From positions 22,659,449 through 22,723,448 of the forward strand of contig NC_135553.1 of the NCBI RefSeq assembly GCF_964340395.1: 64,000 bases of DNA, written 5' to 3'. Source of the DNA: Glandiceps talaboti (lineage: Eukaryota > Hemichordata > Enteropneusta > Spengelidae). Each line of letters opens with the position of its first letter. Position 1 is the first letter of the stretch. Shown here piece after piece: positions 36,976 to 47,723 of the stretch. The translations under genes were made by a program, and so were the position numbers. Under the pieces are notes generated by a model that saw nothing but the letters and a program-made list of their open reading frames with translations, was not told the origin of the DNA and ran no database searches.

Positions 36976-38400
36976 ATGATGTCAGAACGAACCCATCCTC
37001 GGGCTTCAGTGTCTCCAGCGGCTGAACGTCCCGCGGGGTTTTGGAGAAAACATGCTTTCACTGTCATTGTTTCTGTTGTGATGTTGGCATGTCTGCTTGG
37101 AGGAGCAGGTGTTTTTAGGAGTTTTGAACATGAAAATGAATATGCTCATCGGACAAACCTAAGCAACCTCTATGACAGCTTAGAAGAACAGTACGGCTTG
37201 AGCCCACATGACCGCGTCGCAACTATCCAAGCATATGAACATCTATGTCAAACCATGGAATTGTCGGAGGAATCACATGTGCATTGGGATTTTCTGAATG
37301 CATTTTACTTTTCCTTTGAAGTGATTTCAACAATAGGTAAGAGTAAGAATTCATGGACACTAATTTTGTGTGTGACGCATTCAAGCGAGTTGGTGAACAA
37401 TCTGATTAAAATCTGATGTTAGGTAGGCTGGTTTTCCTGTATTTACCTTTATTCCATATCGTTATTGCGTCTTTTACGTGAGTTTTTTTCCCCCGGGCGA
37501 ATGCTTGTTAGAAAGGCATTCGCCCGGGGAAAAAAACTCACGTAAAAGACGCAATAACGATGGAATATAAAGGTAAATACGGGAAAACCAGCCTATCTAA
37601 CATCAGATTTTAATCAGATTGGTTGGTGAACTATTATCCTTGATAAGGTTAGCGCCCTCGCTCGAGCAACTTTATATTTTTTTTCAATATGACATGTTTA
37701 TTTGAATTTAAAGCTGCATGCACTAGCTGCTGCAAATGGGAACATTAAAAAAACCGAGTCTTTAGGTATTAACTTACTTGTACTGACTATCGTATACGTT
37801 GAAAAATATTGAATCACTTGTGGATAAACGTACTTTTTGTAGCTGTATACATGATATGATACAATACATCAAATAACGTCTAAACCTGCTAATGCACTAC
37901 TTATGAAGATCGACCACTGAATAACACGTAAACTGTCTAAATATTAATATTTGAACGGTTTTCAATGAATTAATTGTGGTTGTAAGATCGAAAAGTAATA
38001 CTTCAGTTACAAATTAGTGCAGTTAAGTTCTAGTAACATGCATATAGTGACAGATTGGAAACCAAACTGTACTACCTACAGCTAATATTGATCACTAAGT
38101 AACATATATGACACCTTTTTTTACTGAATATATCTTTGAATAAAAAATGCCGCTGTGGCAGTTGCAGCTAGTGCAGGACCTGGTTTAAACTGTCGAAATG
38201 TCTGTTTCAAAACACTTTACTGTTTAATTGCATCTGTTCAACTTCAAATGAAACTGCTTAGTGTGTGTGTGTGTGTGTGTGTTTATATATATATATAATT
38301 ATATATAATTCAATAACTAGGCTATAATTGTTTTATGTGGTTGAGTTATTTATAGTTATGCATAATAGGAACGTCCTCATGTGTCGACCGTGCGCGCACG

Positions 38401-38473
<73 letters not shown>

Positions 38474-38594
38474 CTATTAGTGGCTGTATGTCTGTGTCTG
38501 TGTGTCTGTGCGCATGTGTGTTCTTGCGGGGTGGTCATGGGCGCCATGGGCTGATAAGGTGGAAGACGAAGTCTTGCTGACACGTCCACTATAG

Positions 38595-38672
<78 letters not shown>

Positions 38673-39326
38673 TATATATATTCATGACCGAGATTATTAC
38701 AAGAGTTATCTTTCTTACTCTTTTCTAACAGGTTTTGGCAGGACAGCACCCCGAACCACCGGAGGCAGGATATTTTGTATGTTCTACGCCACAGTAGGCA
38801 TCGCACTTTTACTTCAGCTAACACTTACTCTCTATGATCGTTTCATAGTCTCTGATCATCCGAACAGGACGACTGCACTATGCAATTGTCGTCACGGCCA
38901 TGGCCACAGAGTGTGTAACTATACCACTGAACGTCCGATGGCTCTGTTGAAACTGTTTGTGTTTGACACGGTACTGTGGATTGGGACCTCATTAATGTAC
39001 TACAGTTTCGAGGACTGGACTTTTCCTCAATCTCTTTACTTCACTTTTACAACGTTCTATACGATTGGTTTCGGTGACTACATTCCCATGACAAGGCCGA
39101 GTTACGGGGGTGCGACTCCCGAGTTTGCATATCATTTTCTCAGCATTATCCTGACTATAGTTGGTTTTTTAGTGAATTTTGTTTTCGTTGCGAGTTTCAC
39201 AAAACTGTATAAGTACGATATCTTTGGCGCTCTACTACGTGGATCCGCCGATAGAAAACAAACCCAACGAATATGGCTCTCCGAAGATAAATGTAACCAC
39301 TGTAGGTTACGTTTTAAAGACTCAAT
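36976..39326 (+). CDS. K2P half 1 (exons 1-2: M1-P1-M2-M3-P2-M4)
   Basis: Exon 1 ends in the filter (ACA ATA G|GTAAGA) and exon 2 resumes GT TTT GGC, giving TIGFGRTAP. The extracellular cap has one cysteine (91), as in K2P channels with a cap disulfide, and an NLS glycosylation site (61). The M2-M3 loop has a Cys/His cluster, CNCRHGHGHRVC (171-182). After M4, DKCNHCRLRF adds a CxxC pair. If intron 2 is retained, the frame reads ATG TAA at once, giving a complete two-pore channel of 319 residues. So a single-unit form is possible by intron retention. Confidence 0.85.
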
Positions 39327-42300
39327 GTAAGTATACAAAGAAAGAAAGAAGGAAAGAAAGAAAGTATGAGTTTTGTATTGTTAGCCGTACGTAACAATCA
39401 AACGTTACAGAATACGAATAAGTACTTCTGTACAGGTAATATCCTCTTTTACACCACATTCCTCGGAAGTATGCATCTCAATTTACTGTCGTCCATGTCA
39501 TGTCTCAGATTCAAGCAATCTACTAGTTTATAGGCCTACTGCGACATGATACCATGATAGGTTAAAGCCATTTTTTTTAAATTATATTTTGCTCTCCGAT
39601 TATTTGCAGACGTGAAACATTAAGAGGTAATAAATTGGGATTTCATCTTGCCTGGAAAAATACTAAAAACGTGCGGGTGGTGACTGTATCGATCATACTG
39701 TTTGTTTTCCTCTGTATCGGATCTGTTGTATTTATCGACTTTGAAGCACATACTGACTCTGATACCACCGCATACAACGATCATCTGGACAATTATATGG
39801 TTAGTCAATACGGAAAGAGTATGATATCGATATTGGATGAAGCACATCAACATGCCTGTCGTCATGGAGTTTTCATCAGTCGTGCTCCGATGTGGGATTA
39901 TACTGGTGCTGTAAATTTTGCCATTACTGTTTTGACAACAACTGGTGAGTTAGTTAGGCCAAAAGGCCAAAGAATTGTGTTTCTCGTCAGATCTGAGGGG
40001 AAACACAAATATTAAACCCTCCCTACTTTAGTGAAGGCAACTGCAGAGTCAATCATGAACAAGCACACACACTGTACTTGCTCTAAAGTTCTAAATAAAA
40101 AGAACATTAACTGGCAGGTTTGTTGATAATAAATAACAAACCAGGTCGTCGCACACTTTAGGCAAAATGTCCTGACCAGAAAAATTCCCTTTTTGCCTTA
40201 CAATACTTATGTAGATTTTGCAGGTTTTTTTCATAATTATATAAAACACCTTCTGATCTAGTTCCGATTTTTATTTTCTGAGAAAATGTGATAAATTTTA
40301 CCTCATAATAATCCTCCAATCTCCCTCTCTTTCAAAACTTACTCTTTGAAAATACTGCGAAACAATAATTGTTATCCAAGGTTTGAATGTTGCATTTTTA
40401 TCAGCAAAATATCAAAAAGTGTAAAAAAAAAAATAATAATAATTAAAAACATGCACTTTAGTATCATAAATGTATGTATCAAAGTATGTAGAACGCAACG
40501 CGTCGATTGCATAATTAATTATTTTCAGTAATTAGGCTATACATGAAAAGTGCAAGCTTAAAGTTCTATATAATTTGGTACGTACATGTACACTCATGAT
40601 ACCAGGGTGCAAGATTATGTAACACTTAGTTATAGGGAGTCGTTTGCATAATCAATGATTTTCTGTAATTAGGCTATATATCTGAAAAATGCATACTTCA
40701 AATTCAACATAATTTCGTACATACTTCAAAAAAAAAATAACTGCAAATATACTGAAGAGCTTATAATAATAATAATGCATGGTTTCTTAAAACTTCTGAA
40801 TTTAACAACTCTCTCTCTCTCTCTTTCTTTCTCTCTCTCTCTCTACCCCCTCAGGATTTGGATCTACCCAACCGATTGATATGCGGACTAAAGTATTTTT
40901 AATACCCTATGCATTTTTTGGTATACCATTATTCTGTTTGTTCACGTTTCTGTATGCCAGACGTATTCTCATACTTTCAAGATGGATATCGACTCTCTTT
41001 GGACGTCTACTGCAATACCTTTGTAGAGGGCGTAATCACAGTAAGTATCAGCGAAAAAAAAAACAAATCGTAAATAACTCTGACCTCATTTCTTTACGGC
41101 TCGGTACAAAACACTCCACGACGTACAATTTGTAAACGGGAAAAAAATCTGCTCAGATTTGTGAGAATTAATGAATTCGATACAAACAAACCGAGATCAC
41201 AGCTTTGTGCAAAGTGTGGTCTTCACCTAGCTTTTCACCTAGCTTTTTACTGCCAACCCTAAACTTTTTTTTCCGTATGTGTAATGGCTTTACATCTGAT
41301 AGGATGAAATAAACAACACAGAGACCATTTGGAAAACAATGGAAAACCTGAACTCTACACTCAAACATGAAAAAAATATATGATAAATAAAATAAAATAT
41401 CTACCTACGCCACCTTTTCTAAAATTAAGAATGTGACAGGAACCACAAACATTTTTTATTAGGCCTTATCGAAGCTTAAGCCTTTGTCAATGTGTTTTCC
41501 TTTGACTTTGCCGTTTTGTTGATACGTCGTTGCAAATATGTATAGCATGGACTAGTAAATTTTTGTATAAAGAATGGATATTACTTCTGTGGCATGCATT
41601 GTTTCACTGAGTTTAAGGAAATTTATCACAAAAGAAAACAATTGTTGGTCACATTAGTAAAAGGAAGTATTTAAGTAAATACATCGCCAATGAAAAGTAA
41701 AGAAATATAACTTTAAACTCCTGGCACGAAAATAATTTATTTAAAATAAGTGGGATAGTGGCCCAGAAAATATGAACAGTAATATTACATGAAGTGCAAA
41801 TGTCTTAAACACAAATAATTCCACCCGTTGAATGCATGGAAGGGGCAAATGAGGGTGTTTAGTGTTTCAAAAATAATCATATAGTAAATTTTGATGAGCC
41901 GAAACCCCGATTGTCACTCTTGTAATTTAACTCTACTACTGGGATAATTTTAGTGACATTGGTACTCATTTTTGATGTTGGAATGTTGCCCATGGGTAGT
42001 ATAATGGTGTGTGTGTGGGGGGGGGGGGACTGTGTGCGCGTATGTGCGTGCGTGCGTGCGTGCGTGTGCATGCGTGTTGTGTTTATGCTTAGTTTGTTTC
42101 TGTTCACAAACTAACTTTTTGCATATATTTCCAATCTATGTGCCATTCAGGAAATAAGACATTTGGAAAATAAATCTAATCATTAAATTTAAAGTATGTG
42201 TTCTTGCTTTACAGGTAACAATGTCATTTCTCTACCAATGCAAACCAGAATAGTCCCAAGATTATCTTTTACACAGACTGCATTCAGATCAAGTCACATA

Positions 42301-43648
42301 ATGCATCCCCTGACACTAGATGATCTTGCCATCTCTAATGAATCTACAGTGGCCGTAGACAGACCATATCCACAACTCGATGACAGTAAGTTTGAATGTG
42401 ATGAAATTTCGCCATCATGATTTAGACCACTTACATTGTGTCCATACAGAGTGGTGTATTTTTCCTGCATTCCATGCAGCAAAATATTGGTGCATGTTAA
42501 AATCCCAAAGTGTGTGTGTGTGTGTGTGGGGGGGGGGGTGTCTGTGTGTGTTTCGTTTCGCTTTCGCCGACTAGCACCTTTGTGTTTCTTTCGAGATTAA
42601 CATGCTTCGAGGAAAGAACAACGAAAGGTGTGGAAACGAAGTCATATAATGAAATTAGATTATGCTATATCTCTTACAGGTTACAGTGGAATTACACTAC
42701 CCATACAAACCATGCCAGTGTCTCCTAACAGAATGATCTCTGGAGTTTCACTTGCACAGCCTATTTTCAGACCTGATGACATAATACAAGCACTGACACC
42801 AGTTACTTCCAAAGAATCTGTAGTGGCCGTAGTAGACAACGGTAGTCACCACAGCAGGGGGACACCATCAGCAGAAAACAGTGTACGAGTCGGTGTTATT
42901 ACAGCTCCAGCAGGGATGAACAATTTACCAGAAACAAATCTAGACAGACCATATCCACAACTCGATGACAGTAAGTTAAAATGTGATGACATTTTGTAAT
43001 GGTCATGATTTCGACCAATGACGTTCTGTCCATACAGAGTGGTGTACTTGACCTGCATTCCAATCAGCAAAATATTGGTGCATGTTAAAATGTCAAAGAT
43101 ATGTAAAATCTATTTTCCTAAACCTGAAGTATGTCAGATCTGCGATGTGACTCGAACCTGCAACCTCAAGATTCAAAATGGGTCAGTCACTTTAATCATT
43201 TGACACTAAGTAACCTTCATTCAACAAAGAACTGTCAATCACATACCGACAGAACCAGGATCATTCGAACGTTATGTTTAATTGCCTACGTTTGCACACA
43301 ATCAACATTTGTTAAAAAAGTTAATTCCAAGACGTCCAACCAATATCTTAGAAGTAAATCAATGTTTCAGACTGAGTCTAAAAGTTTTCTTTACCTCAAG
43401 TATTGTTTTAGTCTAGATCAAGCCTTGATCCCAATAGTTTCAAGCTAACCTACTCTCTATGTTCAGTACAAATCTCACATTTCATGATCAAAATGAATTC
43501 CAACCAAACTCCGATCTAGCCCACATTCGTCACTCAACACAGTACAGGAACAGATGTTTGTTGTGTTGTGTTGTGTTGTGTTGTGTTGTGTTGTGTTGTG
43601 CTGTGTTGTGTTGTGTTGTGTTGTGTTGTGTTGTGTTGTGTTGTGTTG

Positions 43649-43699
<51 letters not shown>

Positions 43700-43711
43700 G
43701 GTGGTGGTGGT

Positions 43712-43753
<42 letters not shown>

Positions 43754-45805
43754 GTTTCGCTTTCGCTGACTAGCATCTTAAAGCTTTGTGTTTCTTTCGA
43801 GATTAACGTGCTTCGAGGAAAGAACAACGAAAGGTGTGGAAACGAAGTCATATAATGAAATTAGATTATGCTATATCTCTTACAGGTTACAGTGGAATTA
43901 CACTACCCATACAAACCATGCCAGTATCTCCTAACAGAATGATCTCTGGAGTTTCACTTGCACAGCCTATTTTCAGACCTGATGACATAATACAAGCACT
44001 GACACATGTTACTTCCAAAGAATCTGCAGTGGCCGTAGTAGACAACGGTAGTCACCACAGCAGGGGGACACCATCAGCAGAAAACAGTGTACAGGTCGGT
44101 GTTATTACAGCTCCAGCAGGGATGAACAATTTACCAGAAACAAATCTAGACAGACCATATCCACAACTTGAAGAAGGTAAGATAAATGCAATCATTTCGT
44201 CATTTCTGACGTTAGCTACATTTTCTCCAAATGGAGTGGCTTGGTTTGTCCTGCTGTATTTCATCTACCTGAGATTGGACTAAGCTAACATTTAAAATGG
44301 TTATGACAGCGATTCCGTTTTCCTACATCCGAAGTATGTCAACTATTTGAAAAATATAGTCAATCAATACTCAGTAAATACAATTCTTATCCTATAGGTA
44401 ATGCATAGCTGAGCTGAACAGAAAACTCCCTGAATTCTATAGTTTTGGTACTAACGAAATTTCTCTAACCCTTAGGTTAAGCTAAATCAACATATAAATA
44501 AACATGAACAATATAATATATGTATACATGTGATAATAAAGTCGATACAGTAAGTGTGTGAATTATTTACCTTTTTATAAATATATAAATATTATATTTT
44601 TCGTTCAGTGTCTGTCGGAGTGGAGGATTTTGTGAATGATAGTACGCCCGCAGCGTCCAATGAGATAGAAAGTATATCGTCAAATCATGCGGCTAATATG
44701 GTACCTACTGATACAGTAATTAATATGGGAATGTTAGAGGAATCAAACGAGGAACGACAGGAACCAATGGATGAATCATTTAGTACAGGTAATATACATA
44801 AATCTGTCATAGTCAGGCAATAATCAACTTGGAAATGCTAAATTTATTTGATCAACTATCAGTCTCAAGATTGCATGTGAGACGATTTTGTATTTTGTGA
44901 CTGAAATAGAGCAAAGGAAAACTTAAGAATGGATCATAAGCAGTTTGTTTTCACAGCGATATCACAGCTGGTAGTTACTGTGTTGCCAAAAGCATCAATA
45001 TCAAGTACTTTGCGTAATACTTTTGTTTTGATAGATATGCAAAAGGCGTCATTGCCATCAATATGCTCAAAGTGTTTAAATGTACTCTTCCTTTTTGAGA
45101 TACTCTTTTTTCCCGTTCCACCCATCAACTAACCGCCCTAGCCTACTATCCACCAACCCATTCACCCTCTGGTCAATATGTAATATGTGTCTTCTCAAAT
45201 ATATTAAAGCACGTCTCTCTTTTACCAAAACAAGTACATTTTACGTTTTTCTAGATATCAAAATATTAGTGTAATGATGTATTTGTTTCTCTTCACTTTC
45301 TGTAGGTGAAATTATTAAAATTGCTGTTGTATGGTATTGTATGGTGATGGCAGGGGGAACACTCTTCTATGCTCATGCCGAAGGATGGTCTTACTTAGTT
45401 GCATCTTACTTCGTCTTCATATCATCCTCAACAATTGGATTTGGAGACTTTGTGTCTGCAACAGAGCCTCAAGAGTACTATATTGAAAGACTCGGACCTA
45501 TCCTTGGGAAAATGTACCCTACCTTGAACATCATCTTCTTTGTTATTTCAGTCATCACCTATCTTCTGTTGGTGTACTGTGTTATGTTCATCACTAAGAG
45601 CGGTGTTGATTCTTTAAGCGATCGCATTGCATATAAAATCAACAAAAGACTTTACATGAGGAACCATAGGGTAGCACCACTTGATTCGGATGTAGCCGGT
45701 AGTACGGATGGCGATGATTCACCAACGAGATGTTGCGAGAATTGTCTAAAACTGGCGTTGATGCTTCGACCAAGTCGGGATTTACTTGCTACCATAGCTG
45801 ATTAA
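36976..45805 (+). CDS. Fused tandem K2P potassium channel: eight membrane segments, four pore loops (9 exons, 969 aa predicted)
   Basis: Exons: 36976-37336, 38732-39326, 39610-39944, 40855-41040, 42215-42385, 42680-42970, 43886-44176, 44609-44788, 45306-45805. Junction phases match throughout (1, 2, 1, 1, 1, 1, 1, 1). Segments by residue: M1 27-48, cap 49-105, filter 1 TIGFG 119-123, M2 133-154, M3 193-213, filter 2 TIGFGD 231-236, M4 255-276; then M5 340-361, cap, filter 3 TTGFG 429-433, M6 444-464, linker to about 804, M7 807-826, filter 4 TIGFGD 846-851, M8 876-899. Each half has the K2P plan and the known family intron in the first filter glycine codon. One chain could supply all four pore loops of a K+ channel, where normal K2P channels need two subunits. 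The start is uncertain (in-frame ATGs at 36892, 36976 and 36979). Joining of the halves needs transcript proof. Confidence 0.8.
37389..37631. mobile_element. Foldback element with 10-bp target duplication in K2P intron 1
   Basis: The body 37399-37621 is a near-perfect palindrome: arms of about 105 bp (aatctgattaaaatctgatg ... cccccgggcgaatgc) around a loop near 37503-37516. It is bracketed by identical GTTGGTGAAC at 37389-37398 and 37622-37631. A 9-10 bp target duplication with long terminal inverted repeats fits Mutator-like elements; that class call is inference. Confidence 0.92.
37632..38731 (+). other. K2P intron 1 remainder with (GT)n, (CA)n and (TA)n arrays
   Basis: AT-rich intron. A (GT)n run lies at 38263-38281, (CA)n at 38400-38457 followed by (TA)n, and a 74-bp (TA)n at 38596-38669. 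No exon seen. The acceptor for exon 2 is TTTCTAACAG at 38722-38731. Confidence 0.8.
39610..41040 (+). CDS. K2P half 2, exons 3-4 (M5-P3-M6)
   Basis: Exon 3 (39610-39944) enters in phase 2 and continues the frame of exon 2 directly; it has no Met before M5, so it cannot start an independent channel. It encodes RETLRGNKLGFHLAWKN, the M5 helix and the second cap (one cysteine at about 402). Like exon 1 it ends inside the filter glycine codon (ACA ACT G|GTGAGT). Exon 4 resumes GA TTT GGA, giving TTGFGSTQP, then M6 and the basic LCRGRNHS. The T-T-G-F-G filter departs from TIGFG only at the second position, a change tolerated in K2P channels. Confidence 0.85.
39954..40200. mobile_element. TIR family B, copy 3, next to the K2P exon 3 donor
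   Basis: Left end 'ttaggccaaaaggccaaaga' with 'attgtgtttctcgtc' and right end 'ttccctttttgcctta' are inverted. It begins 9 bp after the donor at 39945. Interior as in the copy at 14831. Confidence 0.7.
41215..41467. mobile_element. TIR family A, copy 2 (reverse orientation, truncated)
   Basis: It ends 'ttttttattaggcctta' at 41467; the interior 'ctttacatctgataggatga' and 'gagaccatttggaaaacaat' match the complement of the copy at 11853. K2P intron 4. Confidence 0.7.
41468..42214 (+). other. K2P intron 4 remainder
   Basis: AT-rich, with a G-run and (GT/GC)n tract at about 42006-42070. No exon recognised before the acceptor at 42211-42214. Confidence 0.4.
42215..42385 (+). CDS. K2P linker cassette exon 5 (57 codons, phase 1-1)
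   Basis: Encodes NNVISLPMQTRIVPR and ends DRPYPQLDD. It shares the opening pattern (LPMQT / LPIQT), the middle (DDLAISNESTVAVD) and the ending with exons 6 and 7, so it is an older, shorter relative of them. Both introns are phase 1, so it could be skipped without changing frame. It lies in the predicted cytosolic M6-M7 linker and is polar with many Ser/Thr. Confidence 0.8.
42620..42970 (+). CDS. K2P linker cassette exon 6 (CDS 42680-42970) with duplicated 5' intron flank
   Basis: The exon is 291 bp, phase 1-1, encoding SYSGITLPIQTMPVSPNRM ... LDRPYPQLDD. The exon and about 120 bp of upstream intron (from 'cgtttcgctttcgccgacta') are nearly identical to 43760-44176, an offset of 1206 bp. The encoded copies differ at only a few residues (for example TPVTSKESVV against THVTSKESAV). 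Confidence 0.88.
43553..43756. repeat. Compound microsatellite between the duplicated K2P exons
   Basis: (TTGTG)n, then (TTG)n, (GTG)n and (GT)n in series. It ends at the sequence shared by both copies of the exon flank; a shorter (GT)n/(G)n tract sits at the same relative place before exon 6 (42511-42550). Cys-rich, Val-rich and Gln-rich frames across it are artefacts. Confidence 0.95.
43886..44176 (+). CDS. K2P linker cassette exon 7 (tandem duplicate of exon 6)
   Basis: The exon is 291 bp, phase 1-1, almost identical to exon 6 but ending LDRPYPQLEE with donor GTAAGA. All three of exons 5-7 can be joined together or dropped in any combination in frame. Mutually exclusive or cassette use is likely but not shown by sequence. 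Confidence 0.85.
44177..44608 (+). other. K2P intron 7
   Basis: AT-rich, no repeat family or exon recognised. Confidence 0.4.
44609..44788 (+). CDS. K2P linker exon 8 (60 codons, phase 1-1)
   Basis: Encodes SVGVEDFVNDSTPAAS ... EPMDESFSTG, an acidic Ser/Thr-rich segment with no membrane helix. Acceptor TTCGTTCAG, donor GTAATA (weaker than its neighbours). It completes the M6-M7 linker. Confidence 0.75.
45306..45805 (+). CDS. K2P half 2, last exon (M7-P4-M8 and C-tail)
   Basis: Enters in phase 1 and ends with TAA at 45803-45805. It encodes M7 (about 807-826), the pore helix and filter STIGFGDFVSA, an unusually long P4-M8 stretch (TEPQEYYIERLGPILGKMYP), M8, and a tail with CCENC. It gives the second half the P-loop that normally is P2 in a K2P. 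Confidence 0.9.
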
Positions 45806-46896
45806 AATGTCAGGTATTTGAAGCATTTTCAATATATTTGTAAAAAAAGTTGATATTACTTGAAAAAGATGTTGTGTTTACAATTATAAGATTTGTCTTT
45901 ATGAAAAATATCCCAGTAGTCCTATACAGTAAGAACGATTTGTTGCCATGGTAATGGAAGATGTTTCGCTTTAACAGCTGTATCTATGCAGCATACAAAA
46001 GTTGCAGAGGCGTGTCAAATTTGACAATTCTTCCCACAGACTAGCAGTTGTGCTTATTTAAGAAATAGTTTGTATAATATCATTATTACCATTGTAAATA
46101 ATATTTAATAAATTCATGACTTTTTAAAAACGATCTTTTTATTTTTATTTTCAGGTGTTGAAATGATCAGAATGTGGTGTGACGGTAAACTCGAAATGCC
46201 GCCATAATCTGATTCGTGGAGAAGGCCACAGCCCCTTTGAAACCTTTAATGTCGTGTGGTTTCTGAGAAAGGCAGTTATAAACCTAACAGACCAGTTGCT
46301 GTATATGTATACTAGTGTATATATTTTATTATTGTATACATATATATGGACTGCATGCGGTGTTTACAGTGTGGTATCTCTTCTCATGATTGTATATATT
46401 CAGGTTCCCTTTACATCGTGTGAACCATTAATAATAAAAATGTTTTTAAAAAAATAAAAAAATATATAAACTTAAAATTACATTAAAAATATCTGTCTCT
46501 TGGTTTAGCTATGCATGTATATTTTATATATACATTCCAATTATGAGAGGATGTATGGATTCCAGAACTCCCCCCCCCCGGTAGTATCGGAATTAGACAT
46601 TTATCTTAGTATTTGAGGTATTCGGCGATCAGACGAGGCTTGTAGATCTGATTATCTGTAACGTACATACATTATTGACTTAACAGGCCATTCATATAGA
46701 TATTCACTGTTCAATTTTCATGAAACTTCGAATACAGACTTAAAGATACCGAGTAAATCGATGTATGAAAAATTATTGCTTTTCGGAAACAAAAGTCTGG
46801 ACAAAAACGTCAAATTTGGTAAAATATTTTTAATAAATCGTTGAAAATTTCGCTATTTCAACATAAAGGCAGTTGATTTTAGCCTAAAAATGCTTG
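45806..46896 (+). other. 3' flank of the K2P gene
   Basis: Possible polyadenylation signals AATAAA at 46107-46112 and near 46432. A TTTTCAG|GTG acceptor-like site near 46155 may reflect a 3' UTR intron. No further coding exon was recognised. Confidence 0.4.
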
Positions 46897-47248
46897 ATGA
46901 TTCCGATTACCTGACCCGGCCTACTTTTTCCCTTCCGAACCTAAACTCCTTTTTTTTTCACATATTCGATAAAAAAAACCCAAGACAATTTTGAAGTCTC
47001 GCCAGAAATAGTAGGTGTGGAAACTGGCATCAACTTAAAAAGACAATGAAACTGTTCTTCCAATCTGTGGCTGTACATCTGATGGAAAGAAACCGCATGG
47101 AAAACAACAGAAAAGATAACCATCTGAACTAGACACTCACACATGATAATAAATATAATAGAATAAAATAAATAATATACCTACCCCACCTATTCTAAAT
47201 TTGAGCCTAATCGGAACCATACGATTATTTTTATTAGGCCTTATCAAC
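46897..47248. mobile_element. TIR family A, copy 3 (reverse orientation)
   Basis: Complement of the 11853 copy: 'attacctgacc', 'gaagtctcgccagaaat', 'actgttcttccaatctgtgg' and terminal 'tttttattaggcctta'. No coding frame. Confidence 0.75.
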
Positions 47249-47419
47249 ATCTCAGTAGTAAACACAGAAGCTTTTATCATTGAAGGCATGAAAGTTTTCG
47301 AAATTTGGCTGGAAATGCGAAAATGAAATTCAGCAATCATATTTACGCCGACGCCCCCCCAACCCCCCCCCCCCCCCCCAAAAAAAAAAAAACCCACACC
47401 AAACAAACAAACAAACAAC

Positions 47420-47520
47420 AACAACAACTACTACTACTACTACTACTACTACTAATACTACTGCTACTGCTGCTGCTGCTGCTGCTGCTGCTACTACTAC
47501 TACTACTACTACTACTACTG
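47420..47520. repeat. (ACT)n(GCT)n(ACT)n array flanking LINE 1 on the 5' side
   Basis: (AAC)n runs into ACT units with a central GCT block, then ACT up to the start of the LINE at about 47521. The same ACT-GCT-ACT make-up recurs after LINE 2 at 59299-59432. Confidence 0.95.
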
Positions 47521-47723
47521 GTAGACAGGCGGTAGCAGAGCTCTCTGAGGAAATCAATTTTCGCTATTTGGAGAAGTCATCCATCGTTAATCCTTCAAGG
47601 TACTGACACGTTTGTTTTCCCCCTTCCCGTTTTTCTACTTTTACTGACGTTTGGAAGACCCGGGCGGTGGATTTCGTCAGATTTCGTTTCCACCCAGTTG
47701 CTCGCCAAAGGCACCGCGGCAAA

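Noticed and set aside
43459-43855. Cys-Val-Leu-rich and Gln-Thr-rich frames
   Set aside because: Products of the compound microsatellite in K2P intron 6.
39610-45805. Second K2P half as an independent gene
   Set aside because: No Met or start exon precedes M5, and the phase-2 acceptor matches exon 2 exactly; kept as part of the fused gene, though transcript proof is lacking.
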